Shown here: in pieces, positions 26,336 to 35,985 of the stretch
Layout: the number at the start of each line of letters is the position of its first letter
Numbering within the stretch: position 1 is the stretch's first letter
Assembly: GCA_016714565.1 (NCBI GenBank)
Contig: JADKDM010000003.1
Location: forward strand, 1 to 51,392
DNA: 51,392 nt
Source of the DNA: Candidatus Villigracilis propinquus
GTDB taxonomy: Bacteria > Chloroflexota > Anaerolineae > Anaerolineales > Villigracilaceae
Direction: 5' to 3'
Translations under genes and position numbers: made by a program
Notes under the pieces: generated by a model
What the model was told of the DNA's origin: nothing
The model's input: the letters and a program-made list of their open reading frames with translations, nothing else
The model's database searches: none

Positions 26336-27316
26336 ATGAGCGACATAATTTTCGGGTTGGTGTCCATCGTGATTGGCATCGCTGCCAGTTATGGGCTGTA
26401 TTGGCTGCTTAACTTCCTACTCTCTCTGCTGCCAGAACGTATTTCCCGCAAGGCCAACTGGCTGGCTTTTTTGACTCCAGCTGCGGTATTGGTGATTCTG
26501 GTGCTCATCGTTCCTCTCCTTCAGACCGTGGTTTGGTCTTTTATGGATGATCGGGTAAAAGCATGGGTGGGATTCAAAAACTATGTTGATCTCTTTACTG
26601 ACGAGCGCTTCCTGGGTATCCTGCTGAATAATTTCTTGTGGGTGTTGGTGGTGCCGGCGATTACTGTGGCTATTGGAACTGCCGTAGCTACCCTAACCAA
26701 TCAAGTAGGGCCTACTCGTGAGAGAGTCTTTAAGTCTTTGATTTTCATGCCAATGGCGATCAGCTTTGTAGCAGCAGCGACCATCTGGTCTTATTTCTAC
26801 TCCTATGTTCCGCCGGGTCGTCCAGAAGTCGGTATGCTTAATGCGTTAGTAAAGTGGATTGGCTTTGAAGCACAGCCCTGGCTTACCCTGGATCAGGGAC
26901 GTCTGAATTCCTTTTTGCTTATGGCGGTTGTGGTTTGGCTGCAAGTGGGATATTCCATGGTCGTCATTTCCGCCGCAATCAAAAATGTCCCTGAGGAAAC
27001 GATCGAGGCGGCTCAATTAGATGGAGCCTCTGCCTGGCAGGTTTTTGCTGGTGTGGTCCTGCCCCAGGTTTGGGGAACTGTAATGTCGGTATTTGTCACT
27101 GTCCTGATCCTCGTCATGAAGGTTTTCGATATTGTGCTCTCCATGACCCGCGGGAACTTCACCACCAGTGTTCTAGCCTTTGAGTGGTACAAGCAGTTCT
27201 TCGAGAACTCCAACATTGGACCCGCCTCTGCGGTGGTGACGGTGTTGGTATTGTTGATCGGTCCGTTGATGTATCTGCAAATTAGAACGGTACAACAGCA
27301 GGAGGCGCTGCGATGA
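26336..27316 (+). CDS. Sugar ABC transporter permease, MalF/AglF type
   Basis: A 326-residue integral membrane subunit of a carbohydrate ABC importer. After an N-terminal helix pair (about 5-35), six core helices follow. The cytoplasmic loop that contacts the ATPase has the EAA motif EAAQLDGASAWQVFAGVVLP (about residues 223-242). The region VGFKNYVDLFTDERFLG and the long periplasmic loop (YSYVPPGRPEVGMLNALVKW) are like those of alpha-glucoside permeases (AglF). It overlaps the next gene by 4 nt (ATGA), so the two permeases are coupled in translation. No ATP-binding subunit gene is nearby, so a shared ATPase of the MsiK kind encoded elsewhere must energise it. Confidence 0.92.
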   Translation: MSDIIFGLVSIVIGIAASYGLYWLLNFLLSLLPERISRKANWLAFLTPAAVLVILVLIVPLLQTVVWSFMDDRVKAWVGFKNYVDLFTDERFLGILLNNFLWVLVVPAITVAIGTAVATLTNQVGPTRERVFKSLIFMPMAISFVAAATIWSYFYSYVPPGRPEVGMLNALVKWIGFEAQPWLTLDQGRLNSFLLMAVVVWLQVGYSMVVISAAIKNVPEETIEAAQLDGASAWQVFAGVVLPQVWGTVMSVFVTVLILVMKVFDIVLSMTRGNFTTSVLAFEWYKQFFENSNIGPASAVVTVLVLLIGPLMYLQIRTVQQQEALR

Positions 27317-28185
27317 TGAACAAAGCTGCACACCTATTACGAAGAATGAATCTGGGCAGTACCATCATGTTAGTCATTCTGGTTGTCCTTTGGTCAACTC
27401 CCACCGTCGGTTTGCTCATTACATCCCTGCGACCGCGCTCGCTTGCTGAGACATCGCCCTGGTGGGAAGCCCTGCTAAATCCGATTGGCACGGTTTGGAC
27501 ATTGGATGCCTATCGGAACTCGCTTGAGGGTGGAATGCTTTCTTCTCTAATCAACACCATCGCGGTTACCGTGCCCGCGACCGTTCTTCCGCTCATAATC
27601 GCAGCCAATGCTGCGTATGCATTTACCTTCTTGAAATTCAGGGGCAAGGAGTTATTCTTTTCAACCTTGGTTGCATTGATGGTTATCCCGGTGCAGTCTT
27701 CGCTGATTCCGGTACTCAGAGGAATGGTCTGGATTCAGCGTACATTTGATATTCAGCTCACTGGAACCTACGTCAGTGCCTGGTTGGTACACAGCGCTTT
27801 TGCGATGCCGTTGGCGATCTACACCCTGCGCAATTTTATGATGACCTTGCCTGTTTCCCTGATCGAAGCTGCTAAGGTAGACGGTGCGAGCTATTACCAG
27901 ATCTTCTGGAAACTGGTGTTGCCGATGTCTGCCCCTGCCATCGCTTCCTTTGCGATCTTCCAGTTCTTGTGGGTCTGGAACGACTACCTGATCGCCTTCA
28001 TCTTCGTCGGTGAACAGAAGTCGGTAATGACTTATCAACTGCTGCGCTTGTTAGGTCAATATGGTCAAGGCTGGCAGGACGTAGCCGCCGGATCCTTTAT
28101 CTCGCTGATCATTCCGTTGATCGTCTTCTTCAGTTTGCAGCGCTTTATTGTGCGCGGGTTGCTTGCTGGCTCAGTTAAAGGATAA
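27313..28185 (+). CDS. Sugar ABC transporter permease, MalG/AglG type
   Basis: A 290-residue partner permease with six transmembrane helices. The EAA loop reads EAAKVDGASYYQIFWKLVLP (about residues 184-203). N-terminal TMRLRRS-like basic residues are absent; the protein begins MMNKAAHLLRRMNLGSTIM with the first helix at about 16-36. WVWNDYLIAFIFVG and the C-terminal QRFIVRGLLAGSVKG are typical of the second permease of CUT1 systems. It is translated by overlap from the upstream permease and followed by a strong terminator, so the transport operon ends here without ATPase. Confidence 0.92.
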   Translation: MMNKAAHLLRRMNLGSTIMLVILVVLWSTPTVGLLITSLRPRSLAETSPWWEALLNPIGTVWTLDAYRNSLEGGMLSSLINTIAVTVPATVLPLIIAANAAYAFTFLKFRGKELFFSTLVALMVIPVQSSLIPVLRGMVWIQRTFDIQLTGTYVSAWLVHSAFAMPLAIYTLRNFMMTLPVSLIEAAKVDGASYYQIFWKLVLPMSAPAIASFAIFQFLWVWNDYLIAFIFVGEQKSVMTYQLLRLLGQYGQGWQDVAAGSFISLIIPLIVFFSLQRFIVRGLLAGSVKG

Positions 28186-28200
28186 CTTTCCAAAAGGAAC

Positions 28201-28230
28201 AAAGTGGACTGGGCAGCCAGTCCACTTTTT
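28201..28230 (+). terminator. Rho-independent terminator after the sugar permease genes
   Basis: AAAGTGGACTGG (28201-28212), a GCAG loop and CCAGTCCACTTT (28217-28228) followed by TT and an A/T-rich tail form a strong intrinsic terminator. It lies 15 nt after the permease stop codon and only 18 nt before the next gene, which therefore relies on read-through or on a promoter hidden in this gap. Confidence 0.88.
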
Positions 28231-28247
28231 ATAAAAGGATAATGTGG

Positions 28248-29939
28248 ATGCGTAAATCCTGGTGGAAAGAAAGTGTTGTTTACCAAATCTATCCGCGTAG
28301 TTTCAAGGATAGTAATGGAGACGGTGTTGGAGATTTGCGCGGCATCATCCAAAAATTGGACTATCTCAAAGAATTAGGGATTGATGTGGTCTGGCTTTGC
28401 CCGGTCTATAAATCGCCGAATGATGACAACGGGTACGACATCAGCGATTATCGCGACATTATGGATGAGTTCGGCACGCTGGTCGACTGGCAGGAACTGT
28501 TGGATGGAATGCACCAGCGCGGCATCAAACTGATCATGGACTTGGTGGTTAATCATTCTTCCGATGAACATCCCTGGTTCGTGGAAGCGCGCAAATCCAA
28601 AGATAACCCCTATCGCGACTATTACATCTGGCACCCCGGCAAAAACGGGCAGGAACCAAATAATTGGGCGTCTGCTTTTAGCGGCTCGGCATGGCAATAC
28701 GATGAAACCACCGGTGAGTATTACATGCATATATTTACAAAGAAACAGCCGGACCTGAACTGGGAAAACCCAAAACTCCGTGCCGAAGTGTACGACCTAA
28801 TGAAATATTGGTTGGACAAAGGCGTCGATGGCTTCCGCATGGATGTGATCAACATGATTTCCAAAGTGCCGGGGTTCCCTGATGTGCCTGCTCGCAATAC
28901 CGACCGCTTCCAATCTGACTTTCGTTACACCATGAATGGTCCCCACCTTCTGGAATTTTTTGAAGAAATGAAGCGCGAAGTCTTATCGAATTATGACATT
29001 CTGACTGTGGGCGAAACCCCAGCCGTCACGCCGAAACATGCCATTGATTTTACGAATGAAGAAACCGGCGCACTAAGCATGGTCTTTCAATTCCAGCACA
29101 TGGATATTGATGCAGACCTCTCTACAGGAACCTCGCGTTCCACGATCAAGCCTTGGAGTTTGTTGGAATTGAAGCAGATCACAACACGCTGGCAAAAAGA
29201 GATGGAGAACAAGGGATGGAACAGTATTTACCTGATGAACCACGACCAGCCGCGCTCTGTTTCCCGTTTTGGAAATGATAAAGAGTACCGAAACGAATCT
29301 GCAAAGATGCTTGCAACTTTTACGTTAATGCTGCAAGGCACACCTTATATCTATCAAGGCGAAGAGATTGGCATGACCAACGTCGTTTTTGAAACGATCA
29401 ACGACTATCGCGACGTGGAAACTCTCAACCTGTATCGTGAACTCGTGGAGGAAAAGGGCGTAGATGCTCAAGCCTTGTTAAAGGTACTCAACGCCAAGAG
29501 CCGTGACAATGCCCGCACCCCGTTGCAATGGGATGACAGTGAGAATGCAGGCTTCACTAGCGGAACTCCCTGGATCAAGGTGAACCCGAACTACAAGAGT
29601 ATCAATGTTCAAAACGCCTTGGCAGACCCGAATTCCATTTTTTATTACTACAAAAAACTAATCCAGCTCCGTAAACAGAATCCGGTTGCGGTGTATGGTA
29701 GTTATGACTTGCTACTTGGAAACGATGAAAAGGTCTATGCCTTTACACGCACATTTGAAAATGACCGTTTGTTAGTGCTCTTGAACTTCACAGGTGATCA
29801 TGCGGCGTTTGAATTGCCTGAAACCACAAGCTTTTCTTCGGCGGAACTTTTGATCGGGAATTACGATACCGCTTCTGCGGAAAATATTCGCACATTAACC
29901 TTGCGTCCCTATGAGGCGCTGGTGTATCGCCTGCATTAA
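28248..29939 (+). CDS. GH13 alpha-glucosidase (oligo-1,6-glucosidase type)
   Basis: A 563-residue alpha-glucosidase of family GH13. It begins RKSWWKESVVYQIYPRSFKD, the hallmark of oligo-1,6-glucosidases, trehalose-6-phosphate hydrolases and sucrose isomerases. The catalytic triad is Asp199 (GFRMDVINM, codon 28842-28844), Glu256 (TVGETPAV, codon 29013-29015) and Asp333 (MNHDQPRS, codon 29244-29246). The Val-Val-Asn after MDLV (LVVNHSSDEH) points to alpha-1,6/alpha-1,4 glucosidase activity. I place the start at the ATG at 28248, because the ATG at 28242 is too close to AGGAT (28236-28240). It is cytoplasmic and follows the alpha-glucoside transporter. Trehalose synthase starts 5 nt after its stop codon. 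Confidence 0.92.
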   Translation: MRKSWWKESVVYQIYPRSFKDSNGDGVGDLRGIIQKLDYLKELGIDVVWLCPVYKSPNDDNGYDISDYRDIMDEFGTLVDWQELLDGMHQRGIKLIMDLVVNHSSDEHPWFVEARKSKDNPYRDYYIWHPGKNGQEPNNWASAFSGSAWQYDETTGEYYMHIFTKKQPDLNWENPKLRAEVYDLMKYWLDKGVDGFRMDVINMISKVPGFPDVPARNTDRFQSDFRYTMNGPHLLEFFEEMKREVLSNYDILTVGETPAVTPKHAIDFTNEETGALSMVFQFQHMDIDADLSTGTSRSTIKPWSLLELKQITTRWQKEMENKGWNSIYLMNHDQPRSVSRFGNDKEYRNESAKMLATFTLMLQGTPYIYQGEEIGMTNVVFETINDYRDVETLNLYRELVEEKGVDAQALLKVLNAKSRDNARTPLQWDDSENAGFTSGTPWIKVNPNYKSINVQNALADPNSIFYYYKKLIQLRKQNPVAVYGSYDLLLGNDEKVYAFTRTFENDRLLVLLNFTGDHAAFELPETTSFSSAELLIGNYDTASAENIRTLTLRPYEALVYRLH

Positions 29940-29944
29940 TAACT

Positions 29945-31540
29945 ATGATAAATCAATCTCTCTGGTACAAGAACGCAGTCTTTTATGAAATTTCCGTCCG
30001 CGCCTTTAAGGATAGCAACGGCGATGGCAAAGGCGATCTGTGCGGCCTTACTGAGAAACTCGATTATCTGCAAACCCTCGGCGTGGATTGCGTCTGGATC
30101 ATGCCCATCTATCCTTCGCCTCTGCGTGACGATGGCTACGATATTGCAGACTATTACAGCGTAGACTCTGCCTACGGGTCATTGGATCAGCTCAAAGGTA
30201 TGATCGAGGCGGCGCATCAGCGCGGTATCCGCATCATCATGGATCTTGTCCTGAATCACACATCTGACGAACATCGCTGGTTCCAGGCATCGCGCTCCGA
30301 CCGCAACTCACCTTATCGTGATTATTACGTCTGGAGCGATACCGATCAGAAATACAAAGACACGCGCATCATTTTTCTGGATACCGAACCATCCAACTGG
30401 ACATGGGACGAAAAGACAGGCCAATATTACTGGCATCGATTTTATGCCAGTCAGCCTGATCTGAATTTTGATAATCCCAAGGTGCAAGAGGAAATGCTCA
30501 ACGTGGCTCGCTTCTGGCTGGACCTGGGAATTGATGGCTTTCGAGCGGATGCAGTTCCCTACCTGATAGAGCGCGAAGGCACCAACTGCGAGAACCTGCC
30601 AGAGACGCATGAGTATCTGAAAAAATTACGCGCCTTCATGGAAGAACATTATCCGGGGCGCATTCTGCTTTGCGAAGCCAATCAATATCCTGAAGATGTG
30701 CGTCCGTATTTTGGCGATGGCGATGAATTTCACATGGGCTTTCACTTCCCGATCATGCCGCGCATTTACATGGCGCTCAAAAAGGGACGCTACGAAGACA
30801 TGGCTGAGATCATGCGCCGCACGCCTTCCATCCCTGAGAACTGCCAGTGGTGTACCTTCCTGCGTAATCACGATGAACTCACGCTGGAAATGGTGACAGA
30901 AGAAGAACGCCAGTGGATGTGGAAGGAATACGCGCCTGAACCGCGCATGAAACTCAACCTCGGCATTCGCCGCCGCCTCGCGCCCCTGCTCGATAACGAC
31001 AGGCGCAAGATCGAGATTGCGAATTCGATTCTGTTTACACTCCCCGGTTCGCCCATTATTTATTATGGCGATGAGATCGGCATGGGCGATAACATTGACC
31101 TGCCAGACCGCAACGGCGTCCGCACGCCCATGCAGTGGGATGATTCTCCGAACGCTGGCTTCTCAACGGGCAAGCCTTTTTCGGAACTTGTTCAAGGAGA
31201 GTTGGGCTATCAAAACGTGAATGTCGCCAGCCAGATCAACGACCCCGATTCGTTATTCCGCGCCATCAAACGGATGATCTCTATTCGCAAAACTCATACA
31301 GCTTTTAGCGGCAGCAGCATGGAGTGGATCGAAACCGGTAATCCTGCGGTCTCTGCCTATTTGCGCGAACATGATGGCGATGCCGTGGTTGTTTTCCAAA
31401 ACCTGAGTGATGCCGTTCAAGTTGCGCAGATCCCGGCGAATTTCCAAAAGACGGTGCTTGATCTTTTCACGGATCATTCTTTTTCATTAGGTACAAGTCT
31501 CGAACTCCGTCCCTATTCGTATCTTTGGCTGCAAGTATAG
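29945..31540 (+). CDS. treS: Trehalose synthase (maltose alpha-D-glucosyltransferase)
   Basis: A 531-residue GH13_16 enzyme that interconverts maltose and trehalose by an intramolecular transfer. It differs from the upstream alpha-glucosidase by LWYKNAVFYEISVRAFKD, DLVLNHTSDEH, and a nucleophile region GFRADAVPYLIEREGTNCEN (Asp202, codon 30548-30550), the sequence typical of TreS. Glu244 in LCEANQYPEDV (codon 30674-30676) and Asp310 in LRNHDELTL (codon 30872-30874) complete the triad. The stretch FGDGDEFHMGFHFPIMPR is also TreS-specific. There is no fused maltokinase domain. It is packed between GH13 and GH32 genes with gaps of 5 and 8 nt, so the three form one operon. Confidence 0.9.
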   Translation: MINQSLWYKNAVFYEISVRAFKDSNGDGKGDLCGLTEKLDYLQTLGVDCVWIMPIYPSPLRDDGYDIADYYSVDSAYGSLDQLKGMIEAAHQRGIRIIMDLVLNHTSDEHRWFQASRSDRNSPYRDYYVWSDTDQKYKDTRIIFLDTEPSNWTWDEKTGQYYWHRFYASQPDLNFDNPKVQEEMLNVARFWLDLGIDGFRADAVPYLIEREGTNCENLPETHEYLKKLRAFMEEHYPGRILLCEANQYPEDVRPYFGDGDEFHMGFHFPIMPRIYMALKKGRYEDMAEIMRRTPSIPENCQWCTFLRNHDELTLEMVTEEERQWMWKEYAPEPRMKLNLGIRRRLAPLLDNDRRKIEIANSILFTLPGSPIIYYGDEIGMGDNIDLPDRNGVRTPMQWDDSPNAGFSTGKPFSELVQGELGYQNVNVASQINDPDSLFRAIKRMISIRKTHTAFSGSSMEWIETGNPAVSAYLREHDGDAVVVFQNLSDAVQVAQIPANFQKTVLDLFTDHSFSLGTSLELRPYSYLWLQV

Positions 31541-31548
31541 ACCCACTC

Positions 31549-32988
31549 ATGAAAGATATATTCCGCCCTTCCTTCCACTTTACACCGCCCGCCAATTGGA
31601 TGAACGACCCCAATGGACTGGTATTCTTTGACGGCGAATATCATCTTTTTTACCAGTACCATCCTCATTCCACAGTTTGGGGGCCTATGCACTGGGGACA
31701 CGCCGTCAGCACAGATCTTGTTCATTGGCAGCATTTGCCCATCGCGCTGTATCCAGACGAACAAGGCATGATCTTTTCCGGCAGCGCAGTGGTGGATGTG
31801 AATAACACAGCAGGTTTCGGAAAAAATGCGCTTGTTGTCATTTTTACCTACAACAAAGATTACAAAGAATCTCAAAATCTTGCCTGCAGCACAGACCGCG
31901 GACGTACATGGACGAAATATGCTGGCAACCCGGTCATTCCGCATCCCGCTCATGTACGTGACTTTCGTGACCCCAAGGTCTTTTGGCATGAAGATCACTG
32001 GGTCATGGCTCTTGCAGCAGGAGATTCCATTCTCTTCTTCACATCCCCGGACTTGAAACATTGGGAGCAAAGCGGAAGTTTCGGCAGTGGATTTGGTTCC
32101 ACCACAGGCGTATGGGAAATGCCGGATCTGTTCAAATTGCCGCTGGGCAAAGACGGGGAAAGCCGTTGGGTATTGATCGTTGGCGTGGGGAACGGCGGCC
32201 CGGCAGGTGGTTCCGGGACTCAATATTTCATTGGCTATTTCAATGGAAAAAAGTTTATCTCTGAAAATCACAGAGATACCATCCTTTGGACAGATCATGG
32301 CTCGGATTATTACGCGCCTCAATCATGGAGCAACGAACCGGACGGACGCCGCATCATGCTTGGTTGGATGAGCAACTGGCAATATGCAAGAGAAGTCCCT
32401 TCCGATGGATGGCGCGGCATGTTCAGCGTGCCCAGTGAATTATCGCTGAAGCAAACCGAACATGGCATTCGGCTCATCCAGCAGCCGATCCGTGAATTGC
32501 AAAGCCTGCGGGCTGAACATCGTCACTGGCAGGCAGAGACCATTCAGCCTGAAGTTAATTTGCTCAAAGCTTTTCAGGGACAGGCGTTGGAGATCGTGAC
32601 CGAGTTTCAGGTTTCCAAAGATGTGAAATCTTTTGGCTTTCGTGTTCGCGTGGGTGTGGATGAACATACAGCCATCCGCTATTCGGTTGAAGATGAAACG
32701 CTGAACTTGGATCGCACTCGCTCTGGCGAAGTGACATTCCACGATGCCTTCGCAGGCGTTCATTCTGCGAAACTGACGCCGGTCAACCATGTGATCCGCC
32801 TGCACATCTTTGTTGACTCATCCTCTGTTGAAGTCTTCGCCAATGGCGGGCTGGTCGTTCTCACAGATTGTATTTTCCCGTCCCCGCAAAGCAATGGATT
32901 GGAACTATTCGCGGAAGGCGGTCAGGTCATTGTGAATTCGCTGGATGTGTACCGGCTAAACTCTGCAAAATTTCAGGTTGTAACATAA
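31549..32988 (+). CDS. GH32 beta-fructosidase (levanase/exo-inulinase/invertase type)
   Basis: A 479-residue family 32 enzyme: a five-bladed propeller (about 1-330) and a C-terminal beta-sandwich. The nucleophile is Asp20 in NWMNDPNG (codon 31606-31608), the transition-state stabiliser Asp141 in FRDPKVF (codon 31969-31971), and the acid/base Glu190 in VWEMPDLF (codon 32116-32118). EMP, rather than ECP, is usual in exo-acting fructanases. A TTG at 31525 would lengthen the protein and overlap treS; the ATG at 31549, 8 nt after the treS stop, gives the normal N-terminus. There is no signal peptide, so it would cleave imported sucrose, raffinose or short fructans and release fructose for the kinase downstream. 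Confidence 0.92.
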   Translation: MKDIFRPSFHFTPPANWMNDPNGLVFFDGEYHLFYQYHPHSTVWGPMHWGHAVSTDLVHWQHLPIALYPDEQGMIFSGSAVVDVNNTAGFGKNALVVIFTYNKDYKESQNLACSTDRGRTWTKYAGNPVIPHPAHVRDFRDPKVFWHEDHWVMALAAGDSILFFTSPDLKHWEQSGSFGSGFGSTTGVWEMPDLFKLPLGKDGESRWVLIVGVGNGGPAGGSGTQYFIGYFNGKKFISENHRDTILWTDHGSDYYAPQSWSNEPDGRRIMLGWMSNWQYAREVPSDGWRGMFSVPSELSLKQTEHGIRLIQQPIRELQSLRAEHRHWQAETIQPEVNLLKAFQGQALEIVTEFQVSKDVKSFGFRVRVGVDEHTAIRYSVEDETLNLDRTRSGEVTFHDAFAGVHSAKLTPVNHVIRLHIFVDSSSVEVFANGGLVVLTDCIFPSPQSNGLELFAEGGQVIVNSLDVYRLNSAKFQVVT

Positions 32989-33085
32989 GGAGACTCAACT
33001 GCTGCGCCATTAGATGTGTACCTTGTGAACCAATGTAAAATAACAAACACAAGTTCACATCCCATGTCAATCAGGTTGGTAAAAC

Positions 33086-34000
33086 ATGAAAAATAATTCT
33101 TCTCCTCTCTACGGCGGTATCGAAGGCGGTGGCACAAAATTTGTGTGCGCGGTCGGCACAGGCCCGAACAATATTCAAGCGGAAGTGCGTTTTCAAACCA
33201 CTTCCCCTGAAGAGACAATGGCTCAGGCGGTTGACTTTTTCAAACAGCAGGAAGCCGCCTTTGGCAAACTTGCCTCCATTGGATTTGGCTCCTTCGGCCC
33301 GCTCGACCCGAATCCCGATTCGCCCACCTATGGATACATCCTCCCCACGCCGAAGCCAGGCTGGACGAACGCAAATGTCGTTGGCATGCTGCGAAACCAT
33401 TTTGACATCCCCATCATCTTCGATACGGATGTGAATGCCGCCGCTCTCGGCGAATGGCAATGGGGCAAGGGGCAGGGACTGGGTACCTTCATTTACCTCA
33501 CGATCGGGACGGGGATTGGTGGCGGCGCGTACGTGGAAGGCAAATTGCTGCACGGACTCGTCCACCCGGAAATGGGGCACATCCCGCTCCCGCATGACAA
33601 AAGCAAAGACCCATTCGAAGGCGTTTGCCCGTTCCATGGAGATTGTCTCGAAGGCCTTGCCTCGGGTCTGTCAATTGAAAAACGCTGGGGACGCCGCGGC
33701 GCTTCACTGGAAGTGGATCACCCTGCATGGGACCTCGAAGCCGAATATATTGCAAGCGCCCTGGCTACATTTTCCTACACCATCTCTCCCGAAAGAATCA
33801 TCCTTGGCGGCGGCGTTGGGCAATTGCCGCACCTGCTCCCGCGAATTCAACAGCGGACGCAGAAACTGATCAATGGCTACATCAAGTCAGCGGCCATTCT
33901 TGAAAATATTGAAACCTATATCACCCATCCAGGTCTTGGGAATCGTTCAGGTGTGCTTGGCGCATTGGCAGTAGCCAAACAGGCAGCCCCGGACGGCTAA
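33086..34000 (+). CDS. ROK-family fructokinase
   Basis: A 304-residue sugar kinase (EC 2.7.1.4 type). The ATP-binding motif GGIEGGGTKFVCAVG opens the protein. The ROK signature and zinc site appear as HPEMGHIPLPHD, then CPFHGDCLEGLASG, in which His and Cys residues bind the structural zinc; this layout matches the fructokinase branch (Bacillus YdhR and GmuE kind). IIFDTDVNAAALGEW holds the catalytic Asp. It lies between GH32 and amylosucrase, both of which release free fructose, which supports fructose as substrate. The 97-nt gap upstream contains a TTGTGAAC...GTTCACA pair (33022-33059) but no strong promoter. Confidence 0.92.
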   Translation: MKNNSSPLYGGIEGGGTKFVCAVGTGPNNIQAEVRFQTTSPEETMAQAVDFFKQQEAAFGKLASIGFGSFGPLDPNPDSPTYGYILPTPKPGWTNANVVGMLRNHFDIPIIFDTDVNAAALGEWQWGKGQGLGTFIYLTIGTGIGGGAYVEGKLLHGLVHPEMGHIPLPHDKSKDPFEGVCPFHGDCLEGLASGLSIEKRWGRRGASLEVDHPAWDLEAEYIASALATFSYTISPERIILGGGVGQLPHLLPRIQQRTQKLINGYIKSAAILENIETYITHPGLGNRSGVLGALAVAKQAAPDG

Positions 34001-34028
34001 AAAAAACTCTACGAAGCGAGCAGACATT

Positions 34029-35966
34029 ATGTTGGAAAGAGAAATACAAAGAACCCTTAAACGCATTCTCCCACATCTTGAAGAGCGGTTGAAAAAACAG
34101 ATCAAGGCCAACCCGCAAGGCTGGCAGGTCTTTTCAACGCGCCTGCAAAAACATTTTTCCAAACTCTTCAAGTTGTATTTCGACATCTACCATGACCAGT
34201 ATGATTTCTTCTTCCATCTGGAAGACCTGCTTATCAGCCTTGCAACTTCATGGTTTGCAAGACCCGCTGACCTTCGTGAACTCGACAATGCCCGGGAGAA
34301 GGATCCGCTCTGGTTTCAGTCGAACCAGATGCTGGGCGGAGTCTGTTACGTTGATCTTTTTGCGAATGACCTCGAAGGTGTCAAATCCAAGATTCCATAT
34401 TTCAAAGAACTCGGTCTCACCTATCTGCATCTCATGCCGCTCTTCAAAGCGCCAGCAGGTGAGAACGATGGCGGCTATGCCGTCAGCAGCTATCGCGATG
34501 TCCACCCCCCGCTTGGTACGATGGAACAGCTTGCTTCGCTCGCTTGCGAGTTTCGTCAGGCAGGCATCAGCCTCGTGGTGGATCTGGTTTTCAATCACAC
34601 TTCGGATGAACACCTCTGGGCAGAACGTGCCAAAGCGGGTGATGATGAATATGCGGATTTCTATCGCATCTTCCCCACCCGACAATTGCCCGACCTCTAC
34701 GAGCAGAATCTCAGGGAAATATTTCCCGAAGAACACGCTGGAGCATTTACCTTTTTCCCAGACCTGTTCAAAGAAGGCGGCTGGGTGTGGACAACCTTCC
34801 ACAGCTATCAATGGGATCTGAACTACGCCAACCCCGCAGTCTTCAACCGCATGGCCGAAGAAATGCTCTTCCTTGCCAACCAAGGTGTGGAAGTGTTGCG
34901 CCTCGATGCTGTTGCATTTATATGGAAGCAGCTCGGTACCGGCTGTGAGAACCTGCCCGAAGCGCACACGTTGATTCAAGCGTTCAATGCTGTGGCACAA
35001 ATTGCAGCGCCCGCCTTGCTCTTCAAATCTGAAGCCATTGTGCATCCTGATGACGTGGTGAAGTATATCTCGCCGGAGGAATGTCAGCTCTCCTATAACC
35101 CGCTTATCATGGCACTCTTGTGGAACTCCCTCGCTACGCGTAAAGTGCGTTTGCTTTCACAGGCACTGGCGACCAGATTTAGAATTAATTCAGGGACAGC
35201 CTGGGTTAATTATGTGCGTGTCCATGATGATATTGGCTGGACGTTCTCAGATGAAGACGCAGCCATGCTTGGGGTGAACGGCAACGACCACCGCCGCTTC
35301 CTCAACGAGTTTTTTCGCGGTAGATTCAACGGCAGTTTTTCGCGCGGACTTCCCTTTCAGGAAAACCCGGTCACTGGCGATTGCCGCATCAGTGGGACTT
35401 GCGCCTCGCTGGCTGGGCTTGAAAAAGCCATGCACGAGGAAGGTGAAAAAGAAGTGGAGCTTGCCATCCGCCGTATTCACTTATTGTATGGAGTCGTTCT
35501 CACCATTGGCGGGATTCCGCTCATCTATCTGGGTGATGAGATCGGTACACTCAACGATTACTCTTATCGCGACGACCCTGCCCACGAGCGTGACAGCCGC
35601 TGGGTGCATCGTCCGCGGGCTGATTGGAAGAAGTACGAAAAACGGAATGACGTGAACACCGTTGAGGGACGAGTCTTTCAAGGGTTGAAAATGCTGATCG
35701 ACTTGCGTAAACAGCATGAGGTTTTCGCAGGAGGCGAGTTGGAAATTATCCAGACCGAGAATGAACACGTCCTCGGCTTTACCCGCATCCACGCTGGCAA
35801 ACGCGCCGTCATCTTTGCGAATTTTTCAGAAGAACCGCAGAGCATTTCAGCACGCATCATCGAACAATATGCAATTAAAAATAAAAATATCCTGCATGGG
35901 AAAAGCCTGATTTCTCCGCAAAAAAATCTGTCACTCGAGCCACTCGATTTTGTGGTGTTTGGATAG
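34029..35966 (+). CDS. Amylosucrase (GH13_4)
   Basis: A 645-residue protein of the amylosucrase subfamily, close to the 636 residues of the Neisseria polysaccharea enzyme. It transfers the glucosyl unit of sucrose to a growing alpha-1,4-glucan and releases fructose, without nucleotide sugar. The helical N-domain (1 to about 95) is present, then the barrel with FQSNQMLGGVCYVDLFANDL, a B domain, nucleophile Asp293 in VLRLDAVAF (codon 34905-34907), acid/base Glu335 in FKSEAIVHP (codon 35031-35033), and Asp400 in RVHDDIGW (codon 35226-35228). A B' region (GVNGNDHRRFLNEFFRGRF) is typical of amylosucrase rather than sucrose hydrolase, though the two are hard to separate by sequence. It follows the fructokinase by 28 nt. 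Confidence 0.92.
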   Translation: MLEREIQRTLKRILPHLEERLKKQIKANPQGWQVFSTRLQKHFSKLFKLYFDIYHDQYDFFFHLEDLLISLATSWFARPADLRELDNAREKDPLWFQSNQMLGGVCYVDLFANDLEGVKSKIPYFKELGLTYLHLMPLFKAPAGENDGGYAVSSYRDVHPPLGTMEQLASLACEFRQAGISLVVDLVFNHTSDEHLWAERAKAGDDEYADFYRIFPTRQLPDLYEQNLREIFPEEHAGAFTFFPDLFKEGGWVWTTFHSYQWDLNYANPAVFNRMAEEMLFLANQGVEVLRLDAVAFIWKQLGTGCENLPEAHTLIQAFNAVAQIAAPALLFKSEAIVHPDDVVKYISPEECQLSYNPLIMALLWNSLATRKVRLLSQALATRFRINSGTAWVNYVRVHDDIGWTFSDEDAAMLGVNGNDHRRFLNEFFRGRFNGSFSRGLPFQENPVTGDCRISGTCASLAGLEKAMHEEGEKEVELAIRRIHLLYGVVLTIGGIPLIYLGDEIGTLNDYSYRDDPAHERDSRWVHRPRADWKKYEKRNDVNTVEGRVFQGLKMLIDLRKQHEVFAGGELEIIQTENEHVLGFTRIHAGKRAVIFANFSEEPQSISARIIEQYAIKNKNILHGKSLISPQKNLSLEPLDFVVFG

Positions 35967-35985
35967 CTGATATTCTTTGAAAATA

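Noticed and set aside
28242..28247. ATG at 28242 as start of the GH13 alpha-glucosidase
   Set aside because: It is too close to the AGGAT ribosome-binding site; the next ATG at 28248 has normal spacing and gives the usual N-terminus.
32989..33085. TTGTGAAC...GTTCACA pair upstream of the fructokinase as an operator
   Set aside because: The arms are far apart, there is no promoter beside them, and the pair is not repeated at other sugar genes.
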